DNA of 64,000 nucleotides from contig JAGVRJ010000015.1 of NCBI GenBank assembly GCA_019059635.1, positions 310,001-374,000 on the forward strand, given 5' to 3'. The stretch comes from Proales similis. Its lineage: Eukaryota; Rotifera; Eurotatoria; Ploima; Proalidae. Below the pieces are notes generated by a model. The model saw nothing but the letters and a program-made list of their open reading frames with translations. It had not been told where the DNA came from and did not search any database. Every line of letters starts with the position of its first letter. The first letter of the stretch is position 1. Of the stretch, positions 10,101-18,588 are shown one piece after another. Both the position numbers and the translations under genes were made by a program.

Positions 10101-11507
10101 AAAAAGCAGTTGGCCGAGAAAGAAGAGCAGCAGCGTTTGCTGAACGCCGCTCTGGCCGAGCTCAAGAGCGACATGATGAATTTGGCGCGAGCCAACCTGT
10201 CCGCGAGCGCAGACGACGCCGGCGAGGAGCGCAATGTGCAGCGTCTGATCGAAAAAAGCGTGAACGAATACCAGGACAAGCTGTTCTCGGTCAGCGAGGA
10301 GCTCAACAAGGTCAAGCACGAGCTCAAGCTCAAAGTGGCCAAGAACGACGAGCTCAGGCTGGAAAACGACCACCTCAAGTCAGAGCTGGCCAGCAAGGAG
10401 CTCAGAGTGAAAAGGCTTCTCGATGACCTGAAGAAGCTGAACGAAGAGAAGAAGCAGTCTGGCCGAGTCACTCAGAACTTTGTGAATCGAGACGAAGCTG
10501 AGCCTCGAGTCGAGCAGCTCAAAAACCGCATCCGCTACCTGCAGGAGCAACTCAAACGCAACGAGTTGAATCGGTCTGAAAGGCCATACGAGACCGAGCA
10601 GGTAACGGCTTGACCAGGGGCTTTGAACCGCTCCAGGCTGAATTTCGATTTTTTTGATAGACACCGACTCGCAAGCGGCCTGGAGCAGCCACCGGCGTGT
10701 AAGTAGAGCTCGAGCGATCATTGGGGTTCAATATTGAAATGAGAATGCCGTTTGGCAGAGATCAAGAGACGGCAGCTGGCAGCCAAGCCAAACTGAAGAG
10801 TGAAGTAGAGCAGTGGAAAAAGCGCTACAACTACGTGCTGAGCGAGAACGCCAGCCTGCACCAGCAAAAGAGTCAGCTTGAAACTGAGGTAACTTGTGAC
10901 TGCTCTTAAATCGACCCGAGCCAACCTAACCGAGTGGCGCCCACCGAAGATATCACGCCTGAGACACGAAGTAGACTTGAACGCGGTCGAAGTGCTCGAC
11001 GAGAATAAGAAACTGCGAGGCGAACTAGAGGCGCTTAAGCGGCTGAAGCATCGCAGCTATTCGCCCAAAAAGTCCGAACTGCGTCAAGAGAATCGAGCGC
11101 AGCTCGGCGACGAGCTCGACCGCTTGGGCAAAGAGAATCAAAAACTGAAAAAGTAAGAGACGAGTGTAGAGACGAGCGTGTGCTGCTAATTGTCCTCTAA
11201 AGACGAGTGGACGAGATGGATAGGGTGATTCAGTTCTACAAAGAGGAAAACGGCCGCCTGAAGGAGAACGAAGATGCCCAGTCGGTCGCTTCAAGTCTCG
11301 CCTCCAACTCGAGCCTCAAGCGGGTAAGATTTGCTCGGTATTAAGAACAAGCACGAGTCTAAAAGCAGGCAACGGCTTCAGATCGGCGAGTCGGGCAAGA
11401 GTGCGCAAGAGCTCGAGAAGACAATCGCCCTTCTCAAGAAGGTGGTCAAAAAGCTTCAGGGAGAGAACGAGCAGCTGAAATCGCGTCTGGCGCCAGGACA
11501 GCTTTAG
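4187..11507 (+). CDS. CEP290: CEP290-like ciliary transition-zone / centrosomal coiled-coil protein
   Basis: CEP290 builds the ciliary transition zone and gates traffic into the cilium. I assembled 20 exons: 4187-4261, 4320-4449, 4505-4683, 4736-4789, 4844-4999, 5056-5169, 5229-5510, 5567-5684, 5744-6189, 6244-6630, 6695-7279, 7339-9375, 9437-9652, 9711-9865, 9923-10601, 10661-10698, 10759-10888, 10950-11152, 11203-11323, 11382-11507. They total 6231 nt, or 2076 residues, and all introns are 50-64 nt. The protein is almost entirely coiled coil. Blocks colinear with vertebrate CEP290 include EYESGDYQLEQAV, then RVRDRDIEIL, LPDGLAPSS plus NEYLI, LEMKELNERQRA, ELRLRLPAS, and near the end ELEKTIALLKKVVKKLQGEN. 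The last block sits about 400 residues before the human C-terminus but here lies almost at the stop, so the C-terminal part is missing. Poly(A) signal at about 11574. Identity is very secure. Confidence 0.96.
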
Positions 11508-11700
11508 CTTCAGCTCTGCTTTTGCTCTTTTGTTCATTTTTCTTTCGCCGCTTGGTCTCACAACGCCATTTGCAAATAAAAATTCACAAAAGCCGAATGA
11601 GTCAATTTCCCTAATAACTTGATCAAGTTGCGCAATTAGCTTGGAATTGCGCAGAAAATTCTCTTCTCCTGACTCATCCCTTGATGATAGCGAGCTGCTC

Positions 11701-11708
11701 TATTTAAA
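11701..11708 (+). promoter_or_regulatory. TATA-like box of the small peptide gene
   Basis: CTATTTAAAC lies 50 nt before ATG 11758, the same arrangement as the other TATA-driven genes in the window. Confidence 0.4.
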
Positions 11709-11757
11709 CACTCGACGAGTCGAAAAAGTCGAATCAAGCAACAGAGACAAGCGAATA

Positions 11758-11901
11758 ATGGGCAACGGTTTATCTTTTGAAGGAGCGGCCGATCAAATTG
11801 ATGCGTTGTTGGCCGTGGAACACTGGGTGGACGAGCATGGCGATGAACACTGGACAAACTTACTGGACACGCCGCCTCCGTCGACCGAGGACAGGTGGTG
11901 A
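11758..11901 (+). CDS. Possible 47-residue peptide with N-myristoylation signal
   Basis: A short open frame starts at ATG 11758 and ends at TGA 11899-11901. The N-terminus MGNGLS fits the Met-Gly-x-x-x-Ser myristoylation pattern. The rest is acidic with three Trp residues (EHWVDEHGDEHW, and a final EDRW). It has no recognised domain. Support for a gene comes from the TATA-like box 50 nt upstream and two AATAAA signals downstream (11972-11977, 11995-12000), a compact unit of about 300 nt between CEP290 and the DEG/ENaC gene. An upstream extension of the frame lacks an ATG. It could also be chance; no homology was recognised. Confidence 0.45.
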   Translation: MGNGLSFEGAADQIDALLAVEHWVDEHGDEHWTNLLDTPPPSTEDRW

Positions 11902-12257
11902 CCTCAAGCGCACTCAACTGGATGCAAGCAAAATGACTTTAAGCTCAAATCTGTAGTTGATCTAATCAGCCAATAAATCGATTTCTAGTTCAAGAATAAA
12001 CTCAAACCGATTTAACTGCCTTTTTGATTGAGTCGATTAGCGCTTACGTGAGCAAATCAAACGATCGAATGTCAATTCATTGTTGTGGCGTGACAAATGT
12101 CTTGCAGACTGAAAGCCGAGTTGGTTTTAAAACTTGATAGTTTGCACTAATCTGGCCCATTAGTCACGGGCACCGCTGCCGACCTGTCTGATCGGCAGAG
12201 TATATTAGGCGACGAGCAGAGAGTGCGAAAATTTCCACAGCCAGAAGAAGAGGGAAA
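11902..12257 (+). other. Intergenic: 3' end of the peptide gene and DEG/ENaC promoter
   Basis: Two AATAAA signals (11972, 11995) end the preceding unit. A TATA box at 12201-12207 serves the channel gene. Nothing else is seen. Confidence 0.5.
12201..12207 (+). promoter_or_regulatory. TATA box of the DEG/ENaC gene
   Basis: GAGTATATTAGG lies 51 nt before ATG 12258. Confidence 0.5.
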
Positions 12258-13673
12258 ATGAGGCCGAAATCGCTTTGCGAGAGCTTAACTGACTTAAACA
12301 CGCACGGCGTGTCGCGTCTGGGCAAGTCGCGTCACGTTGGCAATAAGCTATTCTGGGCGTTGGCCTTGATTCTGGCTTCGGGCGCTTGTGCCTATTTGGT
12401 CTGTGAGACCGTTCTCGGCTACTTTCAGTATCCGGTGATCTCGACCACTCGCTCGGTGAACCAATTCGACCCTTTGTTTCCCAAGTTGGTCTTCTGCAGT
12501 CGAAATGTCTACACAACTGAATTTGCCTCTCGATTATTGAATTCTTCGCTACAAGAACTCGAGAAACTGAATCCGCAGGGAAAATATTCGCAACAGTTTC
12601 GCACAGATTTCTTGAGCAGAGCCAGATTCGACCTCTCAGCAGAAGAGAGGAGACGATTGAGTTTGTCTATGGATGAAATGCTCGTCAGCTGTGGCTACGG
12701 ATTTCGTGCTTGTTCGGCCAAGGACTTTGAAGAATACGAGCATCCGATGTATGGCAAATGCTTCATCTTCAATCACGACTCGTCACAGAGAGTCTACCGC
12801 TCGGGCGAGCTGGGAGCTCTTCGGCTCACCCTTTTCGTCGGCCATCATCGCCTTGTTGAGCCATTTGCCAAGCAAGCCGGCGTTTACCTTCAATTCCTAG
12901 ACCACAAGTCAACCATCTACGGCTATGATAGCATTTCTCTCACCAGTGGCTTGAGCGTTGACTTTTCCGTCTCTCGCTTGAAAGCGCATCAATATCCGAA
13001 GCCGCACAGCAGCTGCGAGATCACCGGACCAGAGTCGATCAGTTCGTCCGGCCCCGCTTCGTTCTTACCTAAACTTGGCTTCAAGTACTCGCAGGTCGAT
13101 TGCTTTGACATTTGCATCCAGGCAAAGATAATCGAGCGCTGCGGCTGTTTTACCTACAACCTGTTCAACTACATGAACCACAGCCGCATGTGTCTCAATC
13201 TCACAGAGACTCAATGCGAGTACGAGACCGGCGAGGCACTGACCGGCGGCAACCAGAGTTTGCTGAATTTCTGTTTGCGTGAATGTCCGCTCGAGTGCGG
13301 CAAAATGAAGTACGACGCCAAACAGTTCATTCGCTCCAAACGCGGCCAAGAAGACTTTTCGGAGAAAAATCTGGGACCCGAGAGAGAGCCGCGCTTCAAA
13401 AAGCTAATGGCCCAACTGGAGCAACCGTGGGACCGATGGGACGAGTTCATAGTCAGAATGATGGTCTTTTATGACTCGCTCAGCTACTTTGAGATCAGAG
13501 AAGCGCCCGCCATCAGCTTCATTGATCTGATGTGCAAGATGGGCGGCAGTCTGGGACTATTCCTCGGCATGAGCATACTCAGCATCGTCGAACTTGCTGA
13601 GCTCATCCTCAAACAGCTCTTGCTCTGTCTGGTCTCGTTCAATCGAGCTCGATCTGTTGAAAGTGGCAAATAG
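12258..13673 (+). CDS. DEG/ENaC (degenerin / acid-sensing / amiloride-sensitive) sodium channel subunit
   Basis: Encodes a trimeric, sodium-selective ion channel subunit of the plasma membrane, usually gated by peptide, proton or force. One exon gives 471 residues. In order: the cytosolic gating His-Gly pair (NTHGVSR, residues 16-17), TM1 at about 30-52, and the post-TM1 motif FPKLVFCSRN. A large Cys-rich extracellular domain follows (CFDICIQAKIIERCGCF, CPLECGKMKYD). TM2 is at about 420-455, preceded by MCKMGGSLGLFLG. This contains the G-x-S selectivity filter and the start of the pore helix. Length is normal for short invertebrate members (about 450-550). It is intronless with a TATA box; poly(A) signal at 13757-13762. 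Subfamily (gating ligand) cannot be read from the sequence. Confidence 0.93.
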   Translation: MRPKSLCESLTDLNTHGVSRLGKSRHVGNKLFWALALILASGACAYLVCETVLGYFQYPVISTTRSVNQFDPLFPKLVFCSRNVYTTEFASRLLNSSLQELEKLNPQGKYSQQFRTDFLSRARFDLSAEERRRLSLSMDEMLVSCGYGFRACSAKDFEEYEHPMYGKCFIFNHDSSQRVYRSGELGALRLTLFVGHHRLVEPFAKQAGVYLQFLDHKSTIYGYDSISLTSGLSVDFSVSRLKAHQYPKPHSSCEITGPESISSSGPASFLPKLGFKYSQVDCFDICIQAKIIERCGCFTYNLFNYMNHSRMCLNLTETQCEYETGEALTGGNQSLLNFCLRECPLECGKMKYDAKQFIRSKRGQEDFSEKNLGPEREPRFKKLMAQLEQPWDRWDEFIVRMMVFYDSLSYFEIREAPAISFIDLMCKMGGSLGLFLGMSILSIVELAELILKQLLLCLVSFNRARSVESGK

Positions 13674-14209
13674 CCTAATCAAAACACTAGAACGTCCTCA
13701 TTCAGCCTTTAGTCATCTTGGTGCGCACTAGACATGCCTACTAGAGTGGCAGTTCCAATAAAAGCTTTAGAAGTTCAAGAACGTCCAATATTGTCCGAAA
13801 GGAAGGATCCGAGTCGATTTTTTCATTTTCTTTTTATTTGTAAAGAATCCAAGGCGAACAGTTAAGATTAAGTCAAAGAAAAGTCGATCAGACGAGCGAA
13901 CAATAAATTCCAGAGCGAGAAAAATGTCTCGAGAAGTTAGTAAGAGCAGAAGAGAGAGAGAGAAAGAGCGACTGGAGAGGCGGACTTAAGTAGCGAGCAA
14001 ACGCGAGTGGTTTAAAGCCCGAATGATTGCGTCGTAAGCAAATGAAGAAAATTTGATTGAAAATCGAGAAAAAAAAAACAAAACAAGCTCAAGCGAAGTA
14101 GGGCTAGAGGAGAAGATAGGCAAAAGATAAAACACAATAAAATGGAACGAGCTGAACGGATTGGGAAGGGCAGCAGGCGCGGCCAGCCTGTGAAATGGAC
14201 GCCGCTCAC
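13674..14209. other. Convergent 3' UTRs of DEG/ENaC and IRE1
   Basis: The plus-strand AATAAA at 13757 ends the channel gene, and a minus-strand AATAAA at 13833-13838 ends IRE1, so the two transcripts stop within about 80 nt of each other. An AG-rich tract lies at about 13948-13968. No further gene is seen. Confidence 0.5.
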
Positions 14210-17206
14210 TCAATGGTGTTCGGTCAGGTTGTAGTAGACGTCGAGCATGGGCTCGTGCTCGCAGCGTCTCATCGCTTCGTAGACGTGCATGACCAGACGC
14301 GGAAAGCGGCTCGTGAAGTAGTCGGTGTACTCGTCAGGCAGACTGCCCAGACTCTGCTTGACCTCGTCGGGCAGCTCCCTGTAGTGATGCTTCTTGTTCC
14401 TAATCGCTCTGATCAGATCGCGCAGTGAAACGCCGTTGTAGGCGCGGAACTTTTTCAGATCGGCCTGCAAGTACGAGCAGATGTGGCTCTTCCAGTTGTT
14501 CTTGATGACGACGCGCGCGTTAGCCTCAAGCTCGGCGACGATCGGATCGTCGCCTTCCAGTCGCTCGATGCGGTCGCTCACGTCCTGCAAGAACTGCAGC
14601 GTTTTCGCCTTGCTCCAGAAGATCGGATGCGCCAGTATCTGCTTGGCGTTCGGTCTTTCTTTCGCCTCGTGCGCAATCATTTTCACAATGAGCGCGCGCT
14701 GGATGCTTGCCTGCGAGCAGGCCGCCGAGCTCAGCGAGTCCAGATTGAAGTTCTGGTTCAGAATGTTGGCCTGGCGTCTGATGGAGTCACCGAAGGGATG
14801 CGAGCCGCCGCTGAGCACATAGTAGTAGACGCAGCCCAGCGAGAATATGTCCACCGCCTTGGTCACGCGTCTGATGAGCTCGCGCTCGCAGCTCTGGCCC
14901 CTCTCGCCCAGATGCTCGATGATGTCGTCGATGAGCTCCGGCGCGATCCAGCCCTCGGTGCCGATGATGCCGCTCTTTTTAGAGAACGAGTTGTTGCCCA
15001 TCTCGAGCCGCTTGCACAGGCCAAAGTCGGAGATCATGACGTTCACGTGGCCGCGCTGGTCCGGAAACGAAATGAGAACGTTCTGCGGCTTGATGTCGCG
15101 ATGCACAATGTCCAGCGAATGGAGGTGATCGAGGCCGCGGCACGCCTGTTCGAGCACGTTCAAGGCTCGCAGTGGCCGTTTGGACTCGACCTTCAGCGTG
15201 AACTTGCTGTGCACCAAATCGGCCAAGGTCATCTGACACAGCTCGAGCGCTATGTAGCGAAATTGAACGTCCGACTCGGTGCAAAAGTAGCGCAGAACGT
15301 TCGGATGTTGGTCGGCGTCGCGCAGCAGCTCCACTTCCCTGTCGGCCAGCATGTAGCACTCGGGCAGGAGGCGTTTCACGGCCACCGGGCGATTCTCAAA
15401 TGTGCCCCGATAGACAAACGTGCCCGAGCAGCCGTGTCCGAGCGCTTCGCGTGGATTGTAGCTGATTTTGCCCACGCGAATGTTGCCGTCCGAGTCTATT
15501 TCGGGCATTGACTGCGAGTGGTGAATGGGCCCAGCTGACTCTCTCGTCGTGGTGTTGTTGGCCGACGGGCGGCCGCTCGACGAACGCCAGGAGGCCTCGC
15601 CAGACGCGCGCACGCCCGACTCGTTCTCTGCCGGCTCTTGGTCGAGTGGGGGACGTCTGCGCCTCTCGTCGTAGACTCGTTTCGCCAGCATGATCAACGC
15701 GCCCAGCAACAGAGTGAATATCATCGAAAAGTACTTGTTCTGCATTAGCTGGTCGAACTTGGCCAGCAGAGAGTAGCTGGAGCGGACTAGTGCGTTGCTC
15801 GGCCGCTTCTCCACCGGACACAGCGCGTTCGGCTTGTTGCCCTGCAGAATGTCCGAGAGCGAGTCGCTCGACGTGAACGAGTCGGACATGAAGATTAGCT
15901 TGCCGTTCGACTCGATGTAGTCGGGCGACGCGTTCAGCCTGTCAGGCAGCTTGTGGTGGCCGACAAGCGGATTGGGCTTGCTGCCGTCCGTCTCCAAGTT
16001 GGGCCCGTTCAAGAGCGGAATTATCTGATCTGAGTCGGTCTGTGCATCGGCGCCCGTTTGCTCTGACGGTCCTTCGATTGCGTTCAGCTGCCAGTTGTAG
16101 ATGAGCTCGGGCAGTGCGTACAAGTGATTGCCGTGATTGCCAATGTAGAGCGTCGACATGAACACGTTGGCGCTAATCTTGTTGTTGTTGTTGTTGTTGC
16201 CGTTGGCAGGTCGTCCGTTGGGGTCGAACCGCTGCTGCGAGTAGTTGACCGCCTCTTCTTCGATTAGGCGTTGCTCGCGGTACAAGAGTCGATACTTCTC
16301 CTGGTCGAGATTGGCCAGCGCCTCGGCGGCGAATATCACAAAGTTCACCTTGAACAGCTGCTCGTGGTCGTAGCGGTACATGGCCACTATCGGATTGTTG
16401 AGCCTAATCTGCCAGACGAGCTTGCCGCTCGAGCGGTCAAGCGTGAGCAGAGTGCCGTCAGAGCTGCTCGTAAAGTGGTAATACGGATAGAGGTCTTTGT
16501 CCGCGTTCCACGGCTCGTCCTCTCTCAGATTGGCCGACTGCACCGGAGGCCTGTTCACCTGGCGCCTGCTCGTGTGCGTCGAGTAGTCGTAGTAGGTCAA
16601 ATTGAACACCTTTTTGCGCGTGCTCATGTCAAACATGCTGATGGTGTACTGGGTGCGGCCGATAAAGAGCACGTTCTCGTCCGAGTCGGTCAGCTTGGAC
16701 GACAGCGACTCGGACGTGAGCGTGTCGATCTTGTGCCCGCTTCGGTAGTCTATCGCCAGCCACTGGTCTCTCTTGTCGCCCGTGTACAGAAAGCCGTCGG
16801 CGGTCTTGGACGGCGAGGCGCTCACCAGCTCGGAGATTGTGTACGGAAACTTCTTGAGGCCGTCGCCCTTGTTCGTGTAGACGTAGAGGCTGCCGTCGCG
16901 TGGATCGGTCAGGAAATAGGGATTTTCGTTGTTGCTGGGCAGCCGCAGCACCTGCTCCTCCTTGAGCGACCACTTTATTGTGCCCTCGCGTCGATCGATT
17001 GCGTACAGCTCGCCGTCGATTGTGTTGCAGAACACAAAGTCGCTTTTGGAATCGCGCCTCTAATTCGCATTCGATTAGAATATCAAACTGACACGTAGCC
17101 AAATGACACTCACACTCAACTCATGCGTTGACTGCTCGGGCGCTGGAGGGCTCAGGCTTTGGCCGTGCACGGTGCCGAGCACCAACAGTAGCAGGAGCGC
17201 ATTCAT
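14210..17206 (-). CDS. ERN1: IRE1 unfolded-protein-response sensor (kinase and endoribonuclease)
   Basis: IRE1 senses misfolded protein in the ER lumen, oligomerises, and its cytosolic RNase splices XBP1-type mRNA. Exon 1 (17114-17206) encodes a signal peptide (MNALLLLLVLGTVHG). Exon 2 (14210-17059) carries the rest, 980 residues in all. The luminal beta-propeller-like domain begins FCNTIDGELYAIDRREG. The membrane segment lies at about 473-492 (FSMIFTLLLGALIML). The Ser/Thr kinase has HRDIKPQN (His684, Asp686) and SDFGLCK. The KEN RNase domain near the C-terminus has IRNKKHHYRELPDEV and LGSLPDEY, where the Tyr and His of the vertebrate RNase site are kept. The gene diverges from GPANK1 with 245 nt between start codons. 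The linker after the membrane segment is short and Ser-rich. Confidence 0.97.
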
Positions 17207-17451
17207 TATTTGAGTCCTTCGGTCGCTGTTTGCATATCAGCTCTCACGCCCAAATCATCGAATTTCAATTTTCGAACTTCGTTCTCTCTTTGAGTGGGGG
17301 GTCGTTTGCAGTTGCAGAGCGACCCAGTGAACGAACGTGAGCAGCTCAAGTCTGAATAAATTATGCAAACACACGAACTGGTGTGAACAGGGACAGGCAG
17401 AGCGAGGGACAGTTCTTCAGGCTGTTGCTGCGCTGTTGCTCGCAATTGCGA
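17207..17451. promoter_or_regulatory. Shared divergent promoter of IRE1 and GPANK1
   Basis: Only 245 nt separate the two start codons and no TATA box is evident, a TATA-less bidirectional promoter by position. An upstream ATG at 17383, in frame with GPANK1, is probably 5' UTR. Confidence 0.5.
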
Positions 17452-18357
17452 ATGCTCACGCCGATCAAGTTTGTGCGGCCAAGCGTTGAGGCCAAGCGAG
17501 CTGACGAGCAGCGCGACGAGATAAGTCAATTCTATAAAAGTCTAATAGGCCAAGAGGCCGACTGCATCGTTTTGCCAAGCGAGCAGCCAGCTCCACAACG
17601 CTCAATTGAACGCAGCGCGAAAACGCGCAAACAAGTCAAAGAGAGCGAGTTCCTTTTGGCTGCTCAACAAAACCGACTGCATGTGCTCGAGCAGTATTTG
17701 GCTCAGCCCGATGCCAATCTGGACGCTTCAGACGAATTTGGATGGAACGCGTTGATGATCAGCGTTGCGGCCGGCAACAACAAAATCGTCTCCACTCTCC
17801 TGAGTCGACGGTCAGCGCGCGAGTCGATGCTCGCTCGCCAGGACCAGTCGGGAAACAACGCCAAGCTGCTTGCGCTTCGCTTCGGCAACTTTCACGCGTT
17901 TCAACTCATCAGCGAATGTGAGCAAGCCGAATCAAGCAGCAATTCAGAGTTGGCGAACGCTCGGCCAGAGCAGAGGCAAGACAACGACCCGGTCCACTAC
18001 TGTGACAGTTGCGAGGCGAGTTTTCACTCTTCGCACGGCGAGCATGAAGCGTCGATCGCGCACCAACTGCGAGTCGGAACCAAAGGGCCGGCCAATCGTG
18101 GCGTGGTTGAAATCGACTCGAGTAACAAAGGCTATCAAATGCTGGTCAAGTCAGGCTGGAATCGAACCAGGGGCCTTGGCGCCAATGGCCAGGGACGAGT
18201 GGTGCCCATTCGGACCCGTTTGAAACTCGATCGACTCGGACTGGGCCTCCAGAGCCAGAAGGAGAAGTCGGCCAGCCGTCGCGCTCAGCCGTCTGCACTT
18301 GGACGCGACGAGAAGCGCTTCGATCGCTGGTTCCGTAATGAGTTCAATCGTTCATAG
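17452..18357 (+). CDS. GPANK1: GPANK1-like protein (ankyrin repeats, zinc finger-like motif, G-patch)
   Basis: G-patch proteins activate DEAH-box RNA helicases; GPANK1 itself has no settled function. Starting at ATG 17452 gives 301 residues with N-terminus MLTPIKFVRP, which lines up with the vertebrate N-terminus; the frame is open to an earlier ATG at 17383. Domains in order: a conserved FYKSLIG helix, ankyrin repeats at about 65-130 (DEFGWNALMISVAAGN), a C2H2-like motif (YCDSCEASF with later His residues), and a G-patch (GYQMLVKSGWNRTRGLG). The C-terminus is basic and ends DRWFRNEFNRS, as in the family. One exon. The domain order and spacing make the call good. Confidence 0.88.
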   Translation: MLTPIKFVRPSVEAKRADEQRDEISQFYKSLIGQEADCIVLPSEQPAPQRSIERSAKTRKQVKESEFLLAAQQNRLHVLEQYLAQPDANLDASDEFGWNALMISVAAGNNKIVSTLLSRRSARESMLARQDQSGNNAKLLALRFGNFHAFQLISECEQAESSSNSELANARPEQRQDNDPVHYCDSCEASFHSSHGEHEASIAHQLRVGTKGPANRGVVEIDSSNKGYQMLVKSGWNRTRGLGANGQGRVVPIRTRLKLDRLGLGLQSQKEKSASRRAQPSALGRDEKRFDRWFRNEFNRS

Positions 18358-18588
18358 ACCTCGGTCCGATCGGCTCGAGTTTTCAACAGAATTCACAAAC
18401 AAACTCGAATTATTGCATTTTGGAAAGGATTTATTCTAAAATATAAGGCGCTACTGACTAACGGAATTCATTCATTTAAGCTTATTTTGGCAGTCATAAA
18501 TAAGAGAGAAGCGCTACGCGAATTGGAATTCTAAAAATTAAATTGATATGCATTGAATTGGGTGATATGTTGAGATTGAGGGAAGCAT

